DNA of 64,000 nucleotides from Chenopodium formosanum (GCA_024500155.1 CM044869.1:49183898-49247897), one strand, 5' to 3'; positions 10,148 to 23,020 are shown, counted from the first letter of the stretch. Made by a program: numbers and translations. The notes: generated by a model not told the origin, from the letters alone.

Positions 10148-12343
10148 TATAATGTTACCTGTAATTCGCTTATCCCCGTGAACTAAAAAAGCGAAATATA
10201 GCATAAATTGCAAACCTGTACCCTGTCTCGGACTACTGAACTATGCAACTATGGTAGAAAGGAGGGCCTTTTAGATATATTAAGAGGTGCAATTTGTGTT
10301 TACACCAATTATAATGGTTATGCAACTAATACTCCCTTCATTCCTTTTTGATTGTCACATGTGAGTTTCATTACTTTTTTATTTTTGGTTGGATGAGGTT
10401 GATGAGAGAGAAAATTGGTGGGACCACTTATAGCTAATGTGAGAGTAAATTAGTAGTCCCTCATAATCATTTATAATATGGGGCATGCTATGATAGACGT
10501 AGGAAAGAACTCAAAGAAGAGTAAGGTGGTAGTCCTTCATTTACAATGCATAACTACATCCATCGAACTTTTGTCACAACTTTATGTGGCACAAAACTCA
10601 AAGGAAGGTTATTGCCCACGAAAAAGATTACGTCCATGGCCAATAGTTCCATAAATTTGTGCATTGGATATAGTCATGAATCTGAAAAAAGTATGCTATA
10701 AGTTCTCTTATTTCTAGTTTTATGTTTAGAGACAAGCATACTAGTGGCTAACTAACATCGATTTCCATCGATAAAATATATGATATGTGAACAATTCTTC
10801 ATTTATGACTAATTAGTTTGATTGTCATTTTCTAATTTGTCAAAACTTTGGTCCCGTGGCTACCCTATTAGAAAATTTGCTAGTTATGTTAGAGGGCAGG
10901 AAGCCGGGAAGTAGCCTAAGGGAGTTTCTACAAGAGTTTGCTCAGTAACATAACTTTTGAGCATAAGATATTGACAACTTTACAAGTAACTTTGGCTTTT
11001 AGATTGCTAGGAAATCTCCTGCTCTATATTTGGTTGGTCTTATAGTGAAGACTTAGCCGTGATGTGAATATTTTTGGTTTAGGAACATAACCTGTAAAAC
11101 GTAATTTTCATCTGCCTCTAGAGTCTTGTGGTGAGAAAAAGACACTCGTGTGCCATAAATTATAATTACTTATGGCTTAGCTTGTGGAATAACAGTGCTT
11201 TGTTGCTGTGAAAATGTGTTTTAAAATATAAATTTTTATGTCTGTCTGTAACAAACACACAGCAGTGATAGAAACACACAAAATGACATTGAAATGCTTT
11301 AGATGAAACCACAATCTATAATGTGGAGTAACTCCCCCATCCTAACTATATCGGTATTAAGTAATGAAATGTATGATAACTCACCAGTGTTTACATTTCC
11401 TCTCCCAAATGCTTAAACGATGAGCTTAACACCCTATTTAAGGGATTAATGAACCTCCCAGGCCTAAGAATAAGAAACTTTCACTAGTTAGAATACTTTT
11501 AGGAGAATTTGGCCTTACAAAACAGTCTTTTCTTATTTTAAAACTTCCTAAATAGATAAAATTCCTCTGTAATTACTGATCAGTAAATATTCCTAGAGGA
11601 TACCTTTTAAAATAATACTTTATATTATTGTTGGTCATTGCCAATTTGGTATGGCCCTTTTGCCAAGATTGGCTGAACATGCTATGCTTGATAGCATGGT
11701 TGTCCTTGCTACCAAGTGTTTTGGCTTCTTTGTATCTTGGTCTTGTCTTTGGCTCAAACCTTTGGAGCCAAATTATTGAATCACGTGTTTGATGCTTGAC
11801 TAAACAGTCATAAGTATTAAGTGGGGAGCTTATGAGCATGTATAATTTATCCCTTTTTTTGCCCGTAGAAAGCAATATTATATGTAGCTTCTGAGGCTAA
11901 ATTTGCCTAGAAAGTAGAAACTGTATGCTATTTTTTTATTTTATTTTGATATGTATTCTTCATTAAATTCTTGAGCAGAACTGAGTGATCACTCTTGTCT
12001 GTCTTAGCCATATGCATTCATATGCACTTTAGAGTGCCCCTTTTCCGGGTTAAATTGGATATGCAATAGGGACTATAAATTCTCATCGTTTGTTAGCTTG
12101 AAAATGTGCATTCTATTATAGTGTCATGGATGTACATGTAATTTTCTGTTTGTTTTGAATCCTCGCATGAAAGGAACGCTGTGTTACAGATAACAGATCC
12201 AAAGGCTATTCTTTAAATAACAATTTTGAAACACCTAGTGACCATTTTTTGAACATTTATATCAAAATTGTTTGAAGGATGTAATTTATTGTTGCAGTCC
12301 TTGCAGATTATTTGACCCATTCAATCTGGCCAATGCAGTGAAG
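10148..12343. other. non-coding DNA, probably the 5' intron of the SURNod19-type gene
   Basis: No coding exon is recognisable. The segment just before the start codon (12270-12343) has a TTGCAG acceptor near 12298, so much of this stretch may be a leader intron. The 100-codon antisense frame at 11573-11875 has no family resemblance. Confidence 0.35.
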
Positions 12344-14142
12344 ATGGTAAAGCCTCAGCAATCATGGCTCTACTGCTTAGCTTTATTTCTGGCCGTGTCC
12401 TGTGAAGTTATAACTGGTCTTGTACTAGATGACAGCATGATGAAATCAGCTGATTATCTATCTCCTGAATTTGCCATGAAACCCGGGTCAGTAGTGAACA
12501 AATTCTATTATAACATTGACTTTCCTAAGGGCCACATTGGCATTAAGGATTTCAATGCTGAAGTAGTTGATGAGGCTGGAAATTCTGTCTCTCTTCAAGA
12601 CACTTATCTCCATCACTGGGTGGTTGTGAGATACTATGTACGTAAAGGTTTGGAGGATAAAGGACTAAGAAGCAAGCCAACACTTCGTCAGGGGCCAGAT
12701 TTTATGATGGTCAGAAACACTGGAGTTTGTAAAAATCTTGGACAGTATTTTGGATTAGGTTCTGAAACCCGAAAAACGGTCACACACGTGCCAGATCCTT
12801 ATGCAATAGAGGTTGGTAATCCAGATGAAGTACCAGAAGGGTTTGAGGAGAGATGGCTGGTGAATGTTCACGCTATTGATACTCGAGGTGTGGTGGATAG
12901 GTTGGGATGCACTGAATGCAGGTGCAGTCTTTACAATTCTACCATAGATGAATATGGTAGACCCATAAGCCCAGATTACGAAGGAGGATTGTATTGTTGC
13001 TATGATCAAACGCAATGTAAGGTGAAGGAAGATTTTGCACATTCTTTGAGGAAGTTGTACCTGAAGTACACTGTCAAGTGGTTTGATTGGAATGAATCAT
13101 TTCTACCTGTTAAAATTTATATCTTTGATATTACTGATACTTGGAAGGCATCAAATGAAGGGCATCACTGCTTGGTAACTTCTCCTGATGCCTTTCTTTT
13201 TGTAACTTTTTGGTGCTACAGGAGTATATTCTGGCCCTTCAGCCAAGTTGAGTTGAACATGTTTTGTGTCTGTTTCACATTGTTTTTTTTCGTTTCCCTG
13301 TCCTGCAGGTAGAGTATGAAGTCAGTCCTTGTGATTCATCTACTGTGTCTTCTAATGGTTGCATCGACAATAAGAGGATAAGCTTTAATATGCCAAGAGG
13401 AGGGTATTTGGTTTATGGTGTTGCCCATCAGCATGCCGGAGGAATTGGTTCAGCTCTTTATAGAAAGGTGGTTATGAATTCTTATCGTCTATGTGTCTTG
13501 AGTGACTTCTATAGATGGTCTTATATGCTAAAAGCTTGTCGACTTGGTGTACTTATAACTTTGTCTTTGAAATATTGTCCCATGTTCGGATTTTAGGTCC
13601 ATTAGGAGACTATAGGACTCTCTGATCTCCCGAAGATCTGTCTGTCAGCTCCTCTGAAGTTGAATTCTTTGCATCAGAATTGTTCTGTCCCTCCAGATAA
13701 AGTAAAGAGATTTACTAATTAGGGCAGCAATTGAAGGAAAAACCTGTAACGAATATAACCGTATATGACTTTTGGATAACCCACATGGTCACATGTAAAT
13801 GAAAATAGGATCCAGGGTGTGTAGTTATTTCATTTTCTTATCACTAAAGCTTTACATATAAAATTTCTGATTTATTTATATATTTGATATCAGGATGGGC
13901 AGGCTATCTGTTCCTCGATTCCAACCTATGGACAGGGAAATGAAGTAGGAAATGAGTCTGGATATATCGTTGGAATGTCCACCTGTTACCCTGACCCTGG
14001 CTCAATCAAGATTAATGATGGAGAGACCCTGGTTCTAGAATCCAATTATAGCAGTTCTCAGAAACACACTGGAGTTATGGGCCTTTTCTACATTTTGGTT
14101 TCTGAACAATTACCAAGGCAGAAGGAAATTTCAACCTTCTAA
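12344..14142 (+). CDS. SURNod19-family (stress up-regulated Nod 19) secreted protein
   Basis: Three exons, 12344-13174, 13309-13467 and 13894-14142, join in phase 0 to give 412 residues, close to the usual family length. The chosen Met (MVKPQQSWLYCLALFLAV) gives a clean signal peptide of about 23 residues; the frame is open 24 codons further upstream, but that extension would mask the signal. Family landmarks are LHHWVVVRYY near residue 90, the paired cysteine blocks LGCTECRCSLYN and GGLYCCYDQTQC, and the His-containing VYGVAHQHAGGIGSALY in exon 2. The C-terminus reads GLFYILVSEQLPRQKE. Several N-glycosylation sites (NST, NES, NYS) fit an extracellular or apoplastic protein. The family was named from a stress-induced Medicago nodule transcript; its biochemical role is not known. 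Confidence 0.9.
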
Positions 14143-15778
14143 TCTCGGTAAGATTTCTCTGCTCCTAAATTCATTCTCTGTGTATGAACATTAAGCTAGC
14201 ATAAACGCTAGAGGGATAAGAAATGAACCTTACTCAGGCATCATGCCATTGATTGATGCATATCCCCAAGTCCTGTTTGACTGATGAATGCTATTTGACA
14301 GAGACATATTCTCAGTCTTATTATAATATTGAATCTGTATGGCACAAGTTCAGCTGATGTTAAATTGAAGACTGAAAACTGGAAGGCTGATTGCTGTCAA
14401 GCTAGCATATTGTGTTTGAAAGTGTGTGATGCCACATCTTGAAGAAATACCTCCACGAGTTGATCTATATTGTGAATTGAAATCATGAACTAGAATATAA
14501 AAGCTTGCCCCAACCCATGAGAAATTTTTTAGGAAGCTTGATTAAACCATACGTTTTTTTTATTGGTAAAGACATTGTTGAGTTAAAAGCTGAGTTACTG
14601 AGCTTAAATCGTATGCACCATATGATAGTGTTAGTACAGATGTCAAATTAGACTAGCTTCTGTGATAATGTTGAAGAACGGTATGCATATGACTTAACAC
14701 ATATAGCACGAGGTTCTTAGGCTGGAAAAATAAGCAGCCGCTCCTTCCTAGTCCTTGAGTAATAGGATTTGAGGTTAATGAAATAACCACTTCTCATTGC
14801 TAAACTGAGTTTGTACATTGTGACCACTTATACAAGTTCTTTCATCTAATTGTTGCTTCTTGTATGTTTTTCTGCATACAGTTGATTGAGCGCATACAAG
14901 CCCTTAATTTTCTTCCAGTTTCTATGTGACTTTCGGTGAAGGTGAGCTACTGCCTAGACTCGATTTCAACTCATGTTTAGAACTCAATGCATGATATATA
15001 TATTCTATATGCAAGTGATGATGAAGTCTGGCTACTTTTGTTCTGCCTTTTCATCTATATTATTAGTAGTACAGAAATCAAAGTTATAAATAATTATGCT
15101 ATTTGTAAACGTTTCGCTGCATCCTAAAGGCATTGATATTGAACATAGACCAGAGAGTGATCAATTACAATGATATCGAATCAGAATTGCAATTTTTACA
15201 CAGAGCAGAAACTTGCTATATTTGCATACAATATTACTTAAGAAGGAACTAAGGAAGAACACACAACTTTTAGATCACATACATATCCGAAGAAGACGAG
15301 GAGGAGAATCATACGGCATACAGATACATAGGGAGCTAGAGAATCATACAGCATGCAGATAAATAGGGAGCAAGCTCCAACTACAAAGAAGCAAAAACAG
15401 AAACAGTGAGAAAAAACTGGAAGAAAGGCGTTGCCTTCCCTTTGCCTAGTTGACTTGCCTTATAACCTCGGCGGTTTTGGTCAAGTTTACATCAACTTGT
15501 TTGTATCAATCCCATCTTCAAAATCATGAAATTTTTCCATCTTCTTCGTCCTCCCCTCCTTCCGTCGACATGATCAAGCTATCCAAACTCCAAAGGACCT
15601 AAATGGCGAAAATTATGGACATTGTTGAGAGATCAATCCTAGTATTTTTCTTCATTACTTAAGGTGGTACTAAATATTTATAGAACTAGTTTTACTACTA
15701 ATGGAATTTAAGAGGTATAAGGGAATGGAAAAATGGTCCCTAGTTAGACTTTATTCCACTAATTTTCTCATAATAAAA
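14143..15778. other. 3' untranslated and intergenic DNA
   Basis: Follows the stop codon of the SURNod19-type gene. A possible 3'-UTR intron runs from GGTAAGATTTC at about 14147 to the CAG before TTGATTGAG at about 14881. No other gene is seen. Confidence 0.35.
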
Positions 15779-15900
15779 TTTTATTGGATTTAATTTAGTT
15801 AAAAATTCATGCTAATTGAGTTGGATTTTTGTTGACAAAATTGTCAACAAAAATCCAACTCAATTAGCATGAATTTTTAACTAAATTAAATCCAATAAAA
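15779..15900. repeat. perfect 60-bp inverted repeat with a 2-base loop
   Basis: Positions 15779-15838 are the exact reverse complement of 15841-15900, with AA as the only unpaired centre. A third, direct copy of part of the arm (AAAAATTCATGCTAATT) follows at about 15915-15931. No terminal motif or target duplication identifies it as a known MITE family. Confidence 0.95.
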
Positions 15901-16864
15901 CTTTAAATCCAATAAAAATTCATGCTAATTCATTCCACTAAAATTGGTTAATATTAACTTAATTAGCTTACAAGAATAGCATGTGGGATCCAACTTAGCA
16001 CAATTAAAAAAGTGTTAATTATACCCAAAGTGTTAAAGAGAATTTTAGTTACTGGATCCACGTGTTAAGACAACAAATCATCTAAGTTGGGAGGAATATA
16101 ATTGTGAATTAAATGGACATTTTATGCCATTCTTTTGCCTTTTTATTTAATTATTTCTATACTAAAATTTTTCAGTGGTTTTGGACCGTCCAACACATCT
16201 CCTTGCTCCCCGCTAAAGTTGGGGAGAATCCATGCTTTAAGTGATTCATCTTTGTTAGTGCAGAATAATGAGGAAATTAGATGTGGAAAGATGGATCATT
16301 AAGCTCATCATCACCAATGCTTGTAGTATATGAAAGGCAAATTATTATATGCATGCTTGCTATGCATGAACTCCAATGCTAATAATTGAGAGCTTTGAGG
16401 GATTGACTTAGAGGGTTAGACTTATTAAATTTGATCCAATCGGAATCATATTCAATAATTGATTTGAATAATCTACCTGGATTAAAATTATATGACTTAA
16501 TATGATATAAATTGAAATATACGTGACTAAAGACAGCTAACTCAAAAATGATCAAATTTTGATTGATTTATCATATCCATTAAGCCAATGGGCAATGAAC
16601 TCAACCCAAAACTAGAATGATTGAATTGTTATAAACTTAATGGAATCAGGATTCAAGAGGGAAGTTCTATCCACTTGAGCTATTCCTCGCTTTCACTGCC
16701 AACTTATCAAATTGAACTAATTAACATCTTATTTAAACAATTTCTTTGTTTAGGAATACTAAAAGTGTAAAAATTGAAAAGTACAGTATTAATAGAAACT
16801 CTTAAATAGACTTGGTTCACATTAATTTATTGTGGACTACTAATAGTAAAAATACTATGGTCGT

Positions 16865-16896
<32 letters not shown>

Positions 16897-17542
16897 TAAA
16901 GTTACTATGTTAAAATAAAAGTAATTGTGTTTTATAAAGGTCATAAGAGATTAATTTTTTTAATGATAATTTTAAAATACTGGTCAATATAAATAATAAA
17001 GATCACTAAGTTAAAATTAGGCTCACTATGTTCAAGATAAGATTATATTTCAGATTTGCAATAATATTAAAAATTACACAAAATTTAATAAATGTTACTA
17101 TGTTACAATTAAGGTTATTTTTTAAAGTTTTTTTTAATCATTCAACAGATTATCGATCGTCTGAAACCATTTTGAGTGAATGATTCTTAAATCTCGGATC
17201 ATTTAAAAATAATTCAAAGTTAAAATTATTAGAAAAATTAGTGAAAATAATCCCCGCGCAAGATTGCAAAATGTCACGAGTCACCACTTCACGAGCACTT
17301 GTCAATTTAAGTAAGAAAGGTGTGCAACCTAAATCCAAACCACGTGTCCTTGTACTTGCCTGGTGGATGTCATTCATAAGCTTTCTTAATTTCTTTATCA
17401 AAATTCGTGCAACAATTTTTAAAAACATGGATAATGACCCTAACTTACACTTCTACTAGATGTGCTAAATTAGATAGAAGTAGAACAAACCAAAATATTT
17501 CACACTATCATTATCTAATCCAAATACACAAGCTTTTTAACT
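15901..17542. other. intergenic DNA and promoter of the first MLRQ-like gene
   Basis: Very AT-rich, with an A run at about 16870-16896. The two overlapping open frames at 17150-17459 lie on opposite strands and show no domain. The last 150 bases before 17543 should hold the promoter of the downstream gene, but no TATA box is clear. Confidence 0.35.
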
Positions 17543-19436
17543 ATGGCGGCTTTAATCAGAGAGGCAATGGTACGTTCTTCTATTAATCAATCTTCCTTTG
17601 ATTTTAATTTTTGTTTTTAATAACGTTGTAGTTATGTTTAAAGGGCTATATAAGCTATTATCGTATGAAAAGTATGCATAATTTACAAGAACTTGGTGTT
17701 ATATATATTATGAGTCTATAATATGCATATATTATTTGTGTGATATTGTTTATACAAGTGAGTGTGAGGTGCTATATTTGAGATTTTTTTTTTAATCATT
17801 AATCTTGCCGTTAAACTTTGATTGTAAACGGTGATTTATGTGTAAGGGTCTGTTCTGTTCAGATTAATTTCAATTTAGTTCATCTTAGTTCCTAATTTCC
17901 TTCTCTCATGAACAATTCATTTCAGCTCAGTTTAGTTCAGCCTCAATCAGTTCATTTGTTTTCAGTAAATCGGAACAAGCCCTAAGATATAAACATTTAT
18001 TTAGTGGATATTATTTCTGAATCCGTTTCTATAATATGTAATTTTATGATTTTTAATTTTTATAGTCTATTAAAGTATATTTTTGTAAAAAAAAAAAAAA
18101 GAAGCATAATTAAAGATATTACTCGTAATAATTAATTATAGAAATTGGAGATTGTATGAAATATAAATGTGAATGGATGATCTTTAAGCCGGGGAGTGAG
18201 TACTCCGTGTTATACCGAGAGTTATTAATGGAAGTTTCAGTGAAGGAATTCTAATTTTTAACCATAAAAATTAAACGGAAATGATACAAAACGAGTATAA
18301 TTGAATATCAAGCTAATTCGAACATTAGTAACGCTTGATTTTATTCTAGACAAAGGAATGTACGTTATGTACCCTATCAGATAGGGTTTGTATGTATCAT
18401 TACCCTTATTTAAAATTAAGCCTAATATCAACGACATAAATACCAATAATTCTTTTATACAAGGTACAATGCATCAAGCTAAGCTTGGCTTAATGAAAGG
18501 GGAGGGTTCATTCTCAGTTACGGGCACTTTAGGGAGAAAATCTCCTTACCCTACTGACCTACCTCAAATTCCCAAAGCAATTGAATAAAATCACACGATT
18601 CTGTAAGATGTAGCACGAACTATATAAAGAAGTCGTCTTTACAATGTTTATTATTATACACTGGTTAATCATCATGCCACTAACTTGAAGTTAGGCATCA
18701 ATTGTTTGATCCTCCATTTTATACCAAATAAACATTAAGCAAACCAAATTTGTAAAAAATATACTACCTCCGATTTTTTTTAGTTGTAACTTTGGGGTTT
18801 TATTTGAGACATATAAAATATTTCAAAGTTGCAACTAAAAAAAATCGGAGGTGGTATTATAAATCATGTTACACTACTATTGAAGCTTAAATTATATTTT
18901 TGTAGGCTAAGAATTTGAAGAGAATTGTGCCTCAGTTAGATAGAGGGCACAGCATAAGAACAATGGCAGGAACTGTGCCGAAGATGAAGGCATATGCGGC
19001 CACAACAGAAGGAGAGCCTAATAAGGGGAAAGCGAAGGGGGGCAACTATGTCCCAATTTATGTTGCATTGGGGATGATAGGGTTGGCTGTAGCATTAGGA
19101 CTCCATACAGCCAAGCAACAGTTCATGCATGCCCCTGATGTTCGAGTCAAGAAAAGCCGGAGGGAGATGGTGTCGGAGGTGGATGACCCCGAACGTGTTA
19201 CCCGTGAGAGTGAGGATTTTATCAAGAAGTCTTTCTTTCGAAAAGTTGCAAATGTTCAAGAGTTTGATACTCCTATTGATGATCCAATTCATGGCAATTC
19301 TCAAACAAGGTTTGTTGCTTTGCTTTCTTGTGAACACCGAATATTAGAGGTTAAAAGAAAAGTGATGTTTATATTCTAAATTGGTGCAACACATTGGGGT
19401 TGTTGCCACCTATTAGTAGTCGAAGTATACCAATTA

Positions 19437-19482
<46 letters not shown>

Positions 19483-19822
19483 CAAACACACGAATTTAAT
19501 GATATGAAGTCTAAATGTGAAGGCTTATGAAATAGCTAGATTAGAGTCTTAAACTTCAAACCTCTTGATTGCATATATGACGTTGCACTATCGTATTTCT
19601 ATCGTAAGACTAATGAAAATATATAGTTGCTATTTGCAAATGGTGGCAGTTTGAATCAATGTGCCATGAAACAAACTTATAGTAGTTGCAAACGTACTAA
19701 TACAAGTATTTGACATTATTGACTTGAGCTTATTATTGGATTTAATGTTTAGGGAGCCACGAGTGGAGTCATTGAAGACAGTAGAAGCCAACGTTGCTGA
19801 TAGAAATGATTCTGGTCGCTAA
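17543..19822 (+). CDS. B12D/MLRQ-like small mitochondrial membrane protein, copy 1
   Basis: Three exons, 17543-17569, 18906-19309 and 19753-19822, give 166 residues. The N-terminus (MAALIREAMAKNLKRIVPQL) is rich in basic residues and lacks early acids, as in a mitochondrial presequence. One hydrophobic segment follows (YVPIYVALGMIGLAVALGL, about residues 60-78), then the conserved block APDVRVKKSRREMVSEV, which resembles the NP-EVRV-K-R motif of the B12D / complex I MLRQ family. The C-terminal SFFRKVANVQE and PRVESLKTVE are shared with the paralogue at 26784-27696. Related plant proteins are annotated as NADH-ubiquinone reductase complex 1 MLRQ subunit. Whether this longer form is a complex I or IV subunit is not shown by sequence. 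Intron 1 holds a Tourist MITE and a Stowaway; intron 2 holds 42 T residues. Confidence 0.75.
17846..17982. mobile_element. Tourist-like MITE, 137 bp, in intron 1
   Basis: Begins GGGTCTGTTCTGTTCAG after TAA (17843-17845) and ends CGGAACAAGCCC before TAA (17983-17985). The TIR is imperfect (GGGTCTGTTC against GGGCTTGTTC). It resembles the Harbinger TIR at 4175. Confidence 0.7.
18764..18854. mobile_element. Stowaway-like MITE, 91 bp, in intron 1
   Basis: Flanked by TA (18762-18763 and 18855-18856). The ends CTACCTCCGATTTTTTTTAG and its near-perfect complement pair over more than 30 bp, including the inner GTTGCAACT block. It ends only about 50 bp before the exon 2 acceptor. Confidence 0.85.
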
Positions 19823-20483
19823 AAACGATTTTGAGATTTCGGTATATTGTTTAGTATTTGTTTAGCTTTCGTAAGTTTTGTCATTCTAAATAAACAAATA
19901 GATCCTTCTTTTTTTATATTTTTTGAATTATCGAAAAAATGGAATCGTTTTGTTATGGTTATGGCCCTTATGGGGGTTGTTTATGTGAACAAATGGAACC
20001 TTTTTTTTTTTTTATCATGTTATTGAAACCATCGAATTCTTTAATATGTATGGTTAAATGGGTGCTTTAGGTACTAAGTTTTTCAATAGAATCTATATAA
20101 GTTTAATTTGGACATTAATCTTTAGATTCTATCTGACTATCTGTCAACTCCACACCTAAGAGACAAGGTTAAAAAATATACAAATAGCATAATCAAAATT
20201 TATACTGAATTATAACAATGTGTTAATTAAACTATAATATAATTTGTGTAAAAAGAAAAAATTGTTGATGCAAAACTAAGAGCCCTCTTGGTGTCACTTT
20301 TTAATATAATGTATATAGTTAAGTCAATTTTTAATATATACACACAATGTAAATAACTATCTATAAGGCTATAAGGAAAATTTCTCAGAGAACATTTTAC
20401 AACACATTTTTTTTTGTTTGAGATAACCTTTTAAGTTTTTTTTGGCAAAGTGAAATCTTACTTAAAAAATTCTTTGTTAGGAA
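19823..20483. other. 3' flank of MLRQ-like copy 1
   Basis: AT-rich sequence with the probable 3' UTR in its first 200 bases. No gene or terminal repeat seen. Confidence 0.4.
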
Positions 20484-20491
20484 CAACTACG

Positions 20492-21220
20492 CAGGGCTGT
20501 CCCAACCAATTTAGGGGCCTGTGCTATTTTTAAATTAGATCCCGATGATTTTAAAACGTATAATTTTAAATATGAAATTATACTTTATTATTTTTTAACT
20601 CATTGCTTTTATCCTTCTTTTTTTTTACATGATAAAACAAATAAAATTTATGTTTGTATTATTAAGTTTATGAATTTTTTTATTTGAAAGAATTAAGCTT
20701 ATGAATTTGATAATAGCACTTCATATTCAAGTTTAACCCATATATTTCCTTTTTTATTAATTTTTTTGAATAAATATGTTTATCAATTAATTAACCTAAA
20801 ATATAAAGTTTGATTAGTCTTTTTATTACACAAAAAAAAAATAGCAAAACTAGCCTGGCCTCTTAATTCCCTAGACTAATGACTAAACAAACAAAAAATA
20901 ATAAAAAGAAAAAGAAAAAGAAAAAAAACAGTAAAATAAAGGCGGAAAAAAAAAAAGAAAGAAAAGAGAATGGTAGAAAATTCAAAAATATATATAAAAA
21001 AAAAAAAAGAGAAACATGTGGGTTCGAACCCGACACAACAACCCATGATTAAATGATTTAAGAATTTGTTTGCTACCAACTCAGCAAATTTCATTTACAT
21101 AACACATTGGACATTAATATTTCTTATATCAGTAACAATTTTTTTTTTCCAATTGGGGGCCCTCTTCATTTCGGGGCCCTGTGCTATGGGTCTCTTTGCA
21201 CAGGCCCATAGCTGGCCCTG
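20492..21220. mobile_element. non-autonomous hAT-type element, 729 bp
   Basis: CAACTACG occurs on both sides (20484-20491 and 21221-21228), an exact 8-bp target duplication as made by hAT transposases. The ends CAGGGCTGTCC and AGCTGGCCCTG are imperfect inverted repeats. The subterminal motif GGGGCC.TGTGCTAT occurs near both ends in direct orientation. There is no transposase. A tRNA-like segment lies inside at about 21013-21085. Confidence 0.85.
21013..21085 (-). repeat. tRNA-like (SINE head?) segment inside the hAT element
   Basis: On the minus strand an A-box-like GCTGAGTTGGTAGC (21085-21072) precedes a B-box-like GGGTTCGAACCC (21031-21020) by about 40 bases, near the spacing found in tRNA genes. 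The acceptor stem does not pair, so it is not an intact tRNA gene. It may be a decayed tRNA pseudogene or SINE head. Confidence 0.5.
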
Positions 21221-21526
21221 CAACTACGCTACACTTTCAAGCATTGACTATTCCTTTTCCGACGTTGACTCCCATGTGCCTTGCATGTGAGCCTTATTTC
21301 TCCTAATTGCATCCCTTTTCCCTCTAATTTTTTCATTTGAAACTCCACCCTTCTTCAATGGCGATTTCTGGTTGTTTGGTGGTGGAAATCGATGGGTTTG
21401 GTGGGCGCCAGCTTCGACTGTTTGGGAAGGAAGGAGGTCCATTAGTTATGGGGTTTGGTTAATGATTTCGTCCCGATTTTTGGTGGTTTGGTGACGGAAA
21501 TCGGTGGGTTGTTTGGTGACGATTTG

Positions 21527-22028
21527 TAAGGGTGTCCATAATTTGGATTAAATCGAAATCCAATCCAATTCAAATCGAATTATCAATTCGGATTGGATCC
21601 AAACATTAAATCGAATCGGATCGGATTGAGATTTTTTGAAAATTCGGATTTTCGGATTGGATCTGATTGACCCTAATTGGATCCAATCCAAACCGAAAAC
21701 CGAATTGTAAAATTTGGCTTGTATAAATATGGATTTCTTTGTTTTTTGAAGTTTAGCTCAAATACTTACTACCACATAAAATTAATTATGGGAACTTTGT
21801 ATTAATTAATTAATGACTTGATGTTAAACTATTTATTTTAATCATGATTTGAAAACTTGTATTTATATTAAAGCTTTTTATAATTGTATTAGGCGCTAAA
21901 AAAATAATATATTATAATTCGCATTTTCGGATCGAATCGGATTGGAAAATTGAAAATCGAATTATATTTCGGATTGGATCGGATTTGGACTAAATCCAAA
22001 CCGAAATCAAACGAACACCGTACCCCTA
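21527..22028. mobile_element. non-autonomous hAT-type MITE, 502 bp
   Basis: ACGATTTG flanks both ends (21519-21526 and 22029-22036), an 8-bp duplication. The ends TAAGGGTGTCC and the complement TAGGGGTACGG are imperfect inverted repeats. The interior has repeated AATCGGATTGGAT-like units in both orientations, common in hAT-type MITEs. Confidence 0.85.
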
Positions 22029-22259
22029 ACGATTTGTGGTGTTATGATGGGTTTGGGGGTGACTTGTGGTGTTATAGGTGGTTTGGTGGCGGGTGGCTAG
22101 GAGAGGGTGGGTCGGGGTAGGCTGGGGAGAAGGGCCACCATTGGTGCCTAGTGGCTGGTTGTTTGAATTTATTTTTTTATTTATTTTTTGGTCTAATTAC
22201 ATGTTGACACGTGTTAAGTTACTTAGAGTAAAAGATTATTGATTTTTGTTGACCGCTTT

Positions 22260-22369
22260 GTGATTTTTAGAAGAAACGCACATCAAAGTTGGGATTATTA
22301 CAGAATAATCGAAAGTTGGGATTGTTTGAAGTAAATTGGGCAAAATTGGGATTATTAAATTGTATTTTT
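22260..22369. mobile_element. right terminal region of a Mutator-like element
   Basis: The repeated GTTGGGATTATT units ending GTATTTTTCC closely follow the right end of the probable Mutator-like element at 61132-62040, including the order of the units and the terminal TTTTTCC. G-rich sequence to its left (22040-22180) also resembles the interior of that element. I could not find the matching left end or a target duplication. Confidence 0.45.
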
Positions 22370-23020
22370 CCTAATATAAAAGTGGAGAGAGTAATAAACA
22401 ATTATACTTTGTACGTCTAATGTTATTTTGTAAGAAAATTAAGTTAGATACTATAAGTTGAATGGAAAAGTTTGACTGAAATATATTATTTTAACATCAT
22501 TTTTAGCAAATAATAATTATATTAATACTAACACTTTTGCACCCAATAGTTCGTGCGGCAACCCTTTCTCCTTCAAACACATTACCCATTCATATCAATT
22601 CTCAAAGAAAATTGGGATTTTAGGGCTCGCAATTTACAAAACAAAGATCATTATACTTGAATCAGGCAACCAAATCGAAGATTGAATCGAAAACCCCTTA
22701 AAACGAAGATGACAAAGTGTAATTTGCGATGGACGGTGGACAAAGATGACCATGGACGAAGATGACGGTGGACGAAACCACTACAATAGAAACTACTGTT
22801 TGAGTTATTCGTTTTGATTGCTTCACCATCGCACCACCAAATCGGCTTCTCATTCCAAATCGAAACTACTACAATCGGCTGAATTTGTGCGATTTATGGG
22901 TGGTTGGCTGCGGTGGTGTTAACTTGGAGGTGGTTGGCTGTGGTGGTTTGAGTTGAGTTGGTGTGAGTTTGGAGGTGGTTTGGTGGTTAGTGGTTGGTGG
23001 GTGCAGTGGGTTCGGTGGAT
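22370..23020. other. intergenic DNA with G-rich minisatellite
   Basis: From about 22890 the sequence is a degenerate run of GGTGGTTGGCTG / GGTTTGGTGG units. It is interrupted by the hAT insertion at 23029-25304 and resumes at 25313. No gene recognised. Confidence 0.5.

Noticed and set aside
13264..13596. Separate 110-codon gene downstream of 13264
   Set aside because: It is exon 2 of the SURNod19-type gene read through its flanking introns.
21013..21085. Possible functional tRNA gene
   Set aside because: A- and B-box-like motifs are present but the acceptor stem does not pair, and the segment lies inside a hAT element.
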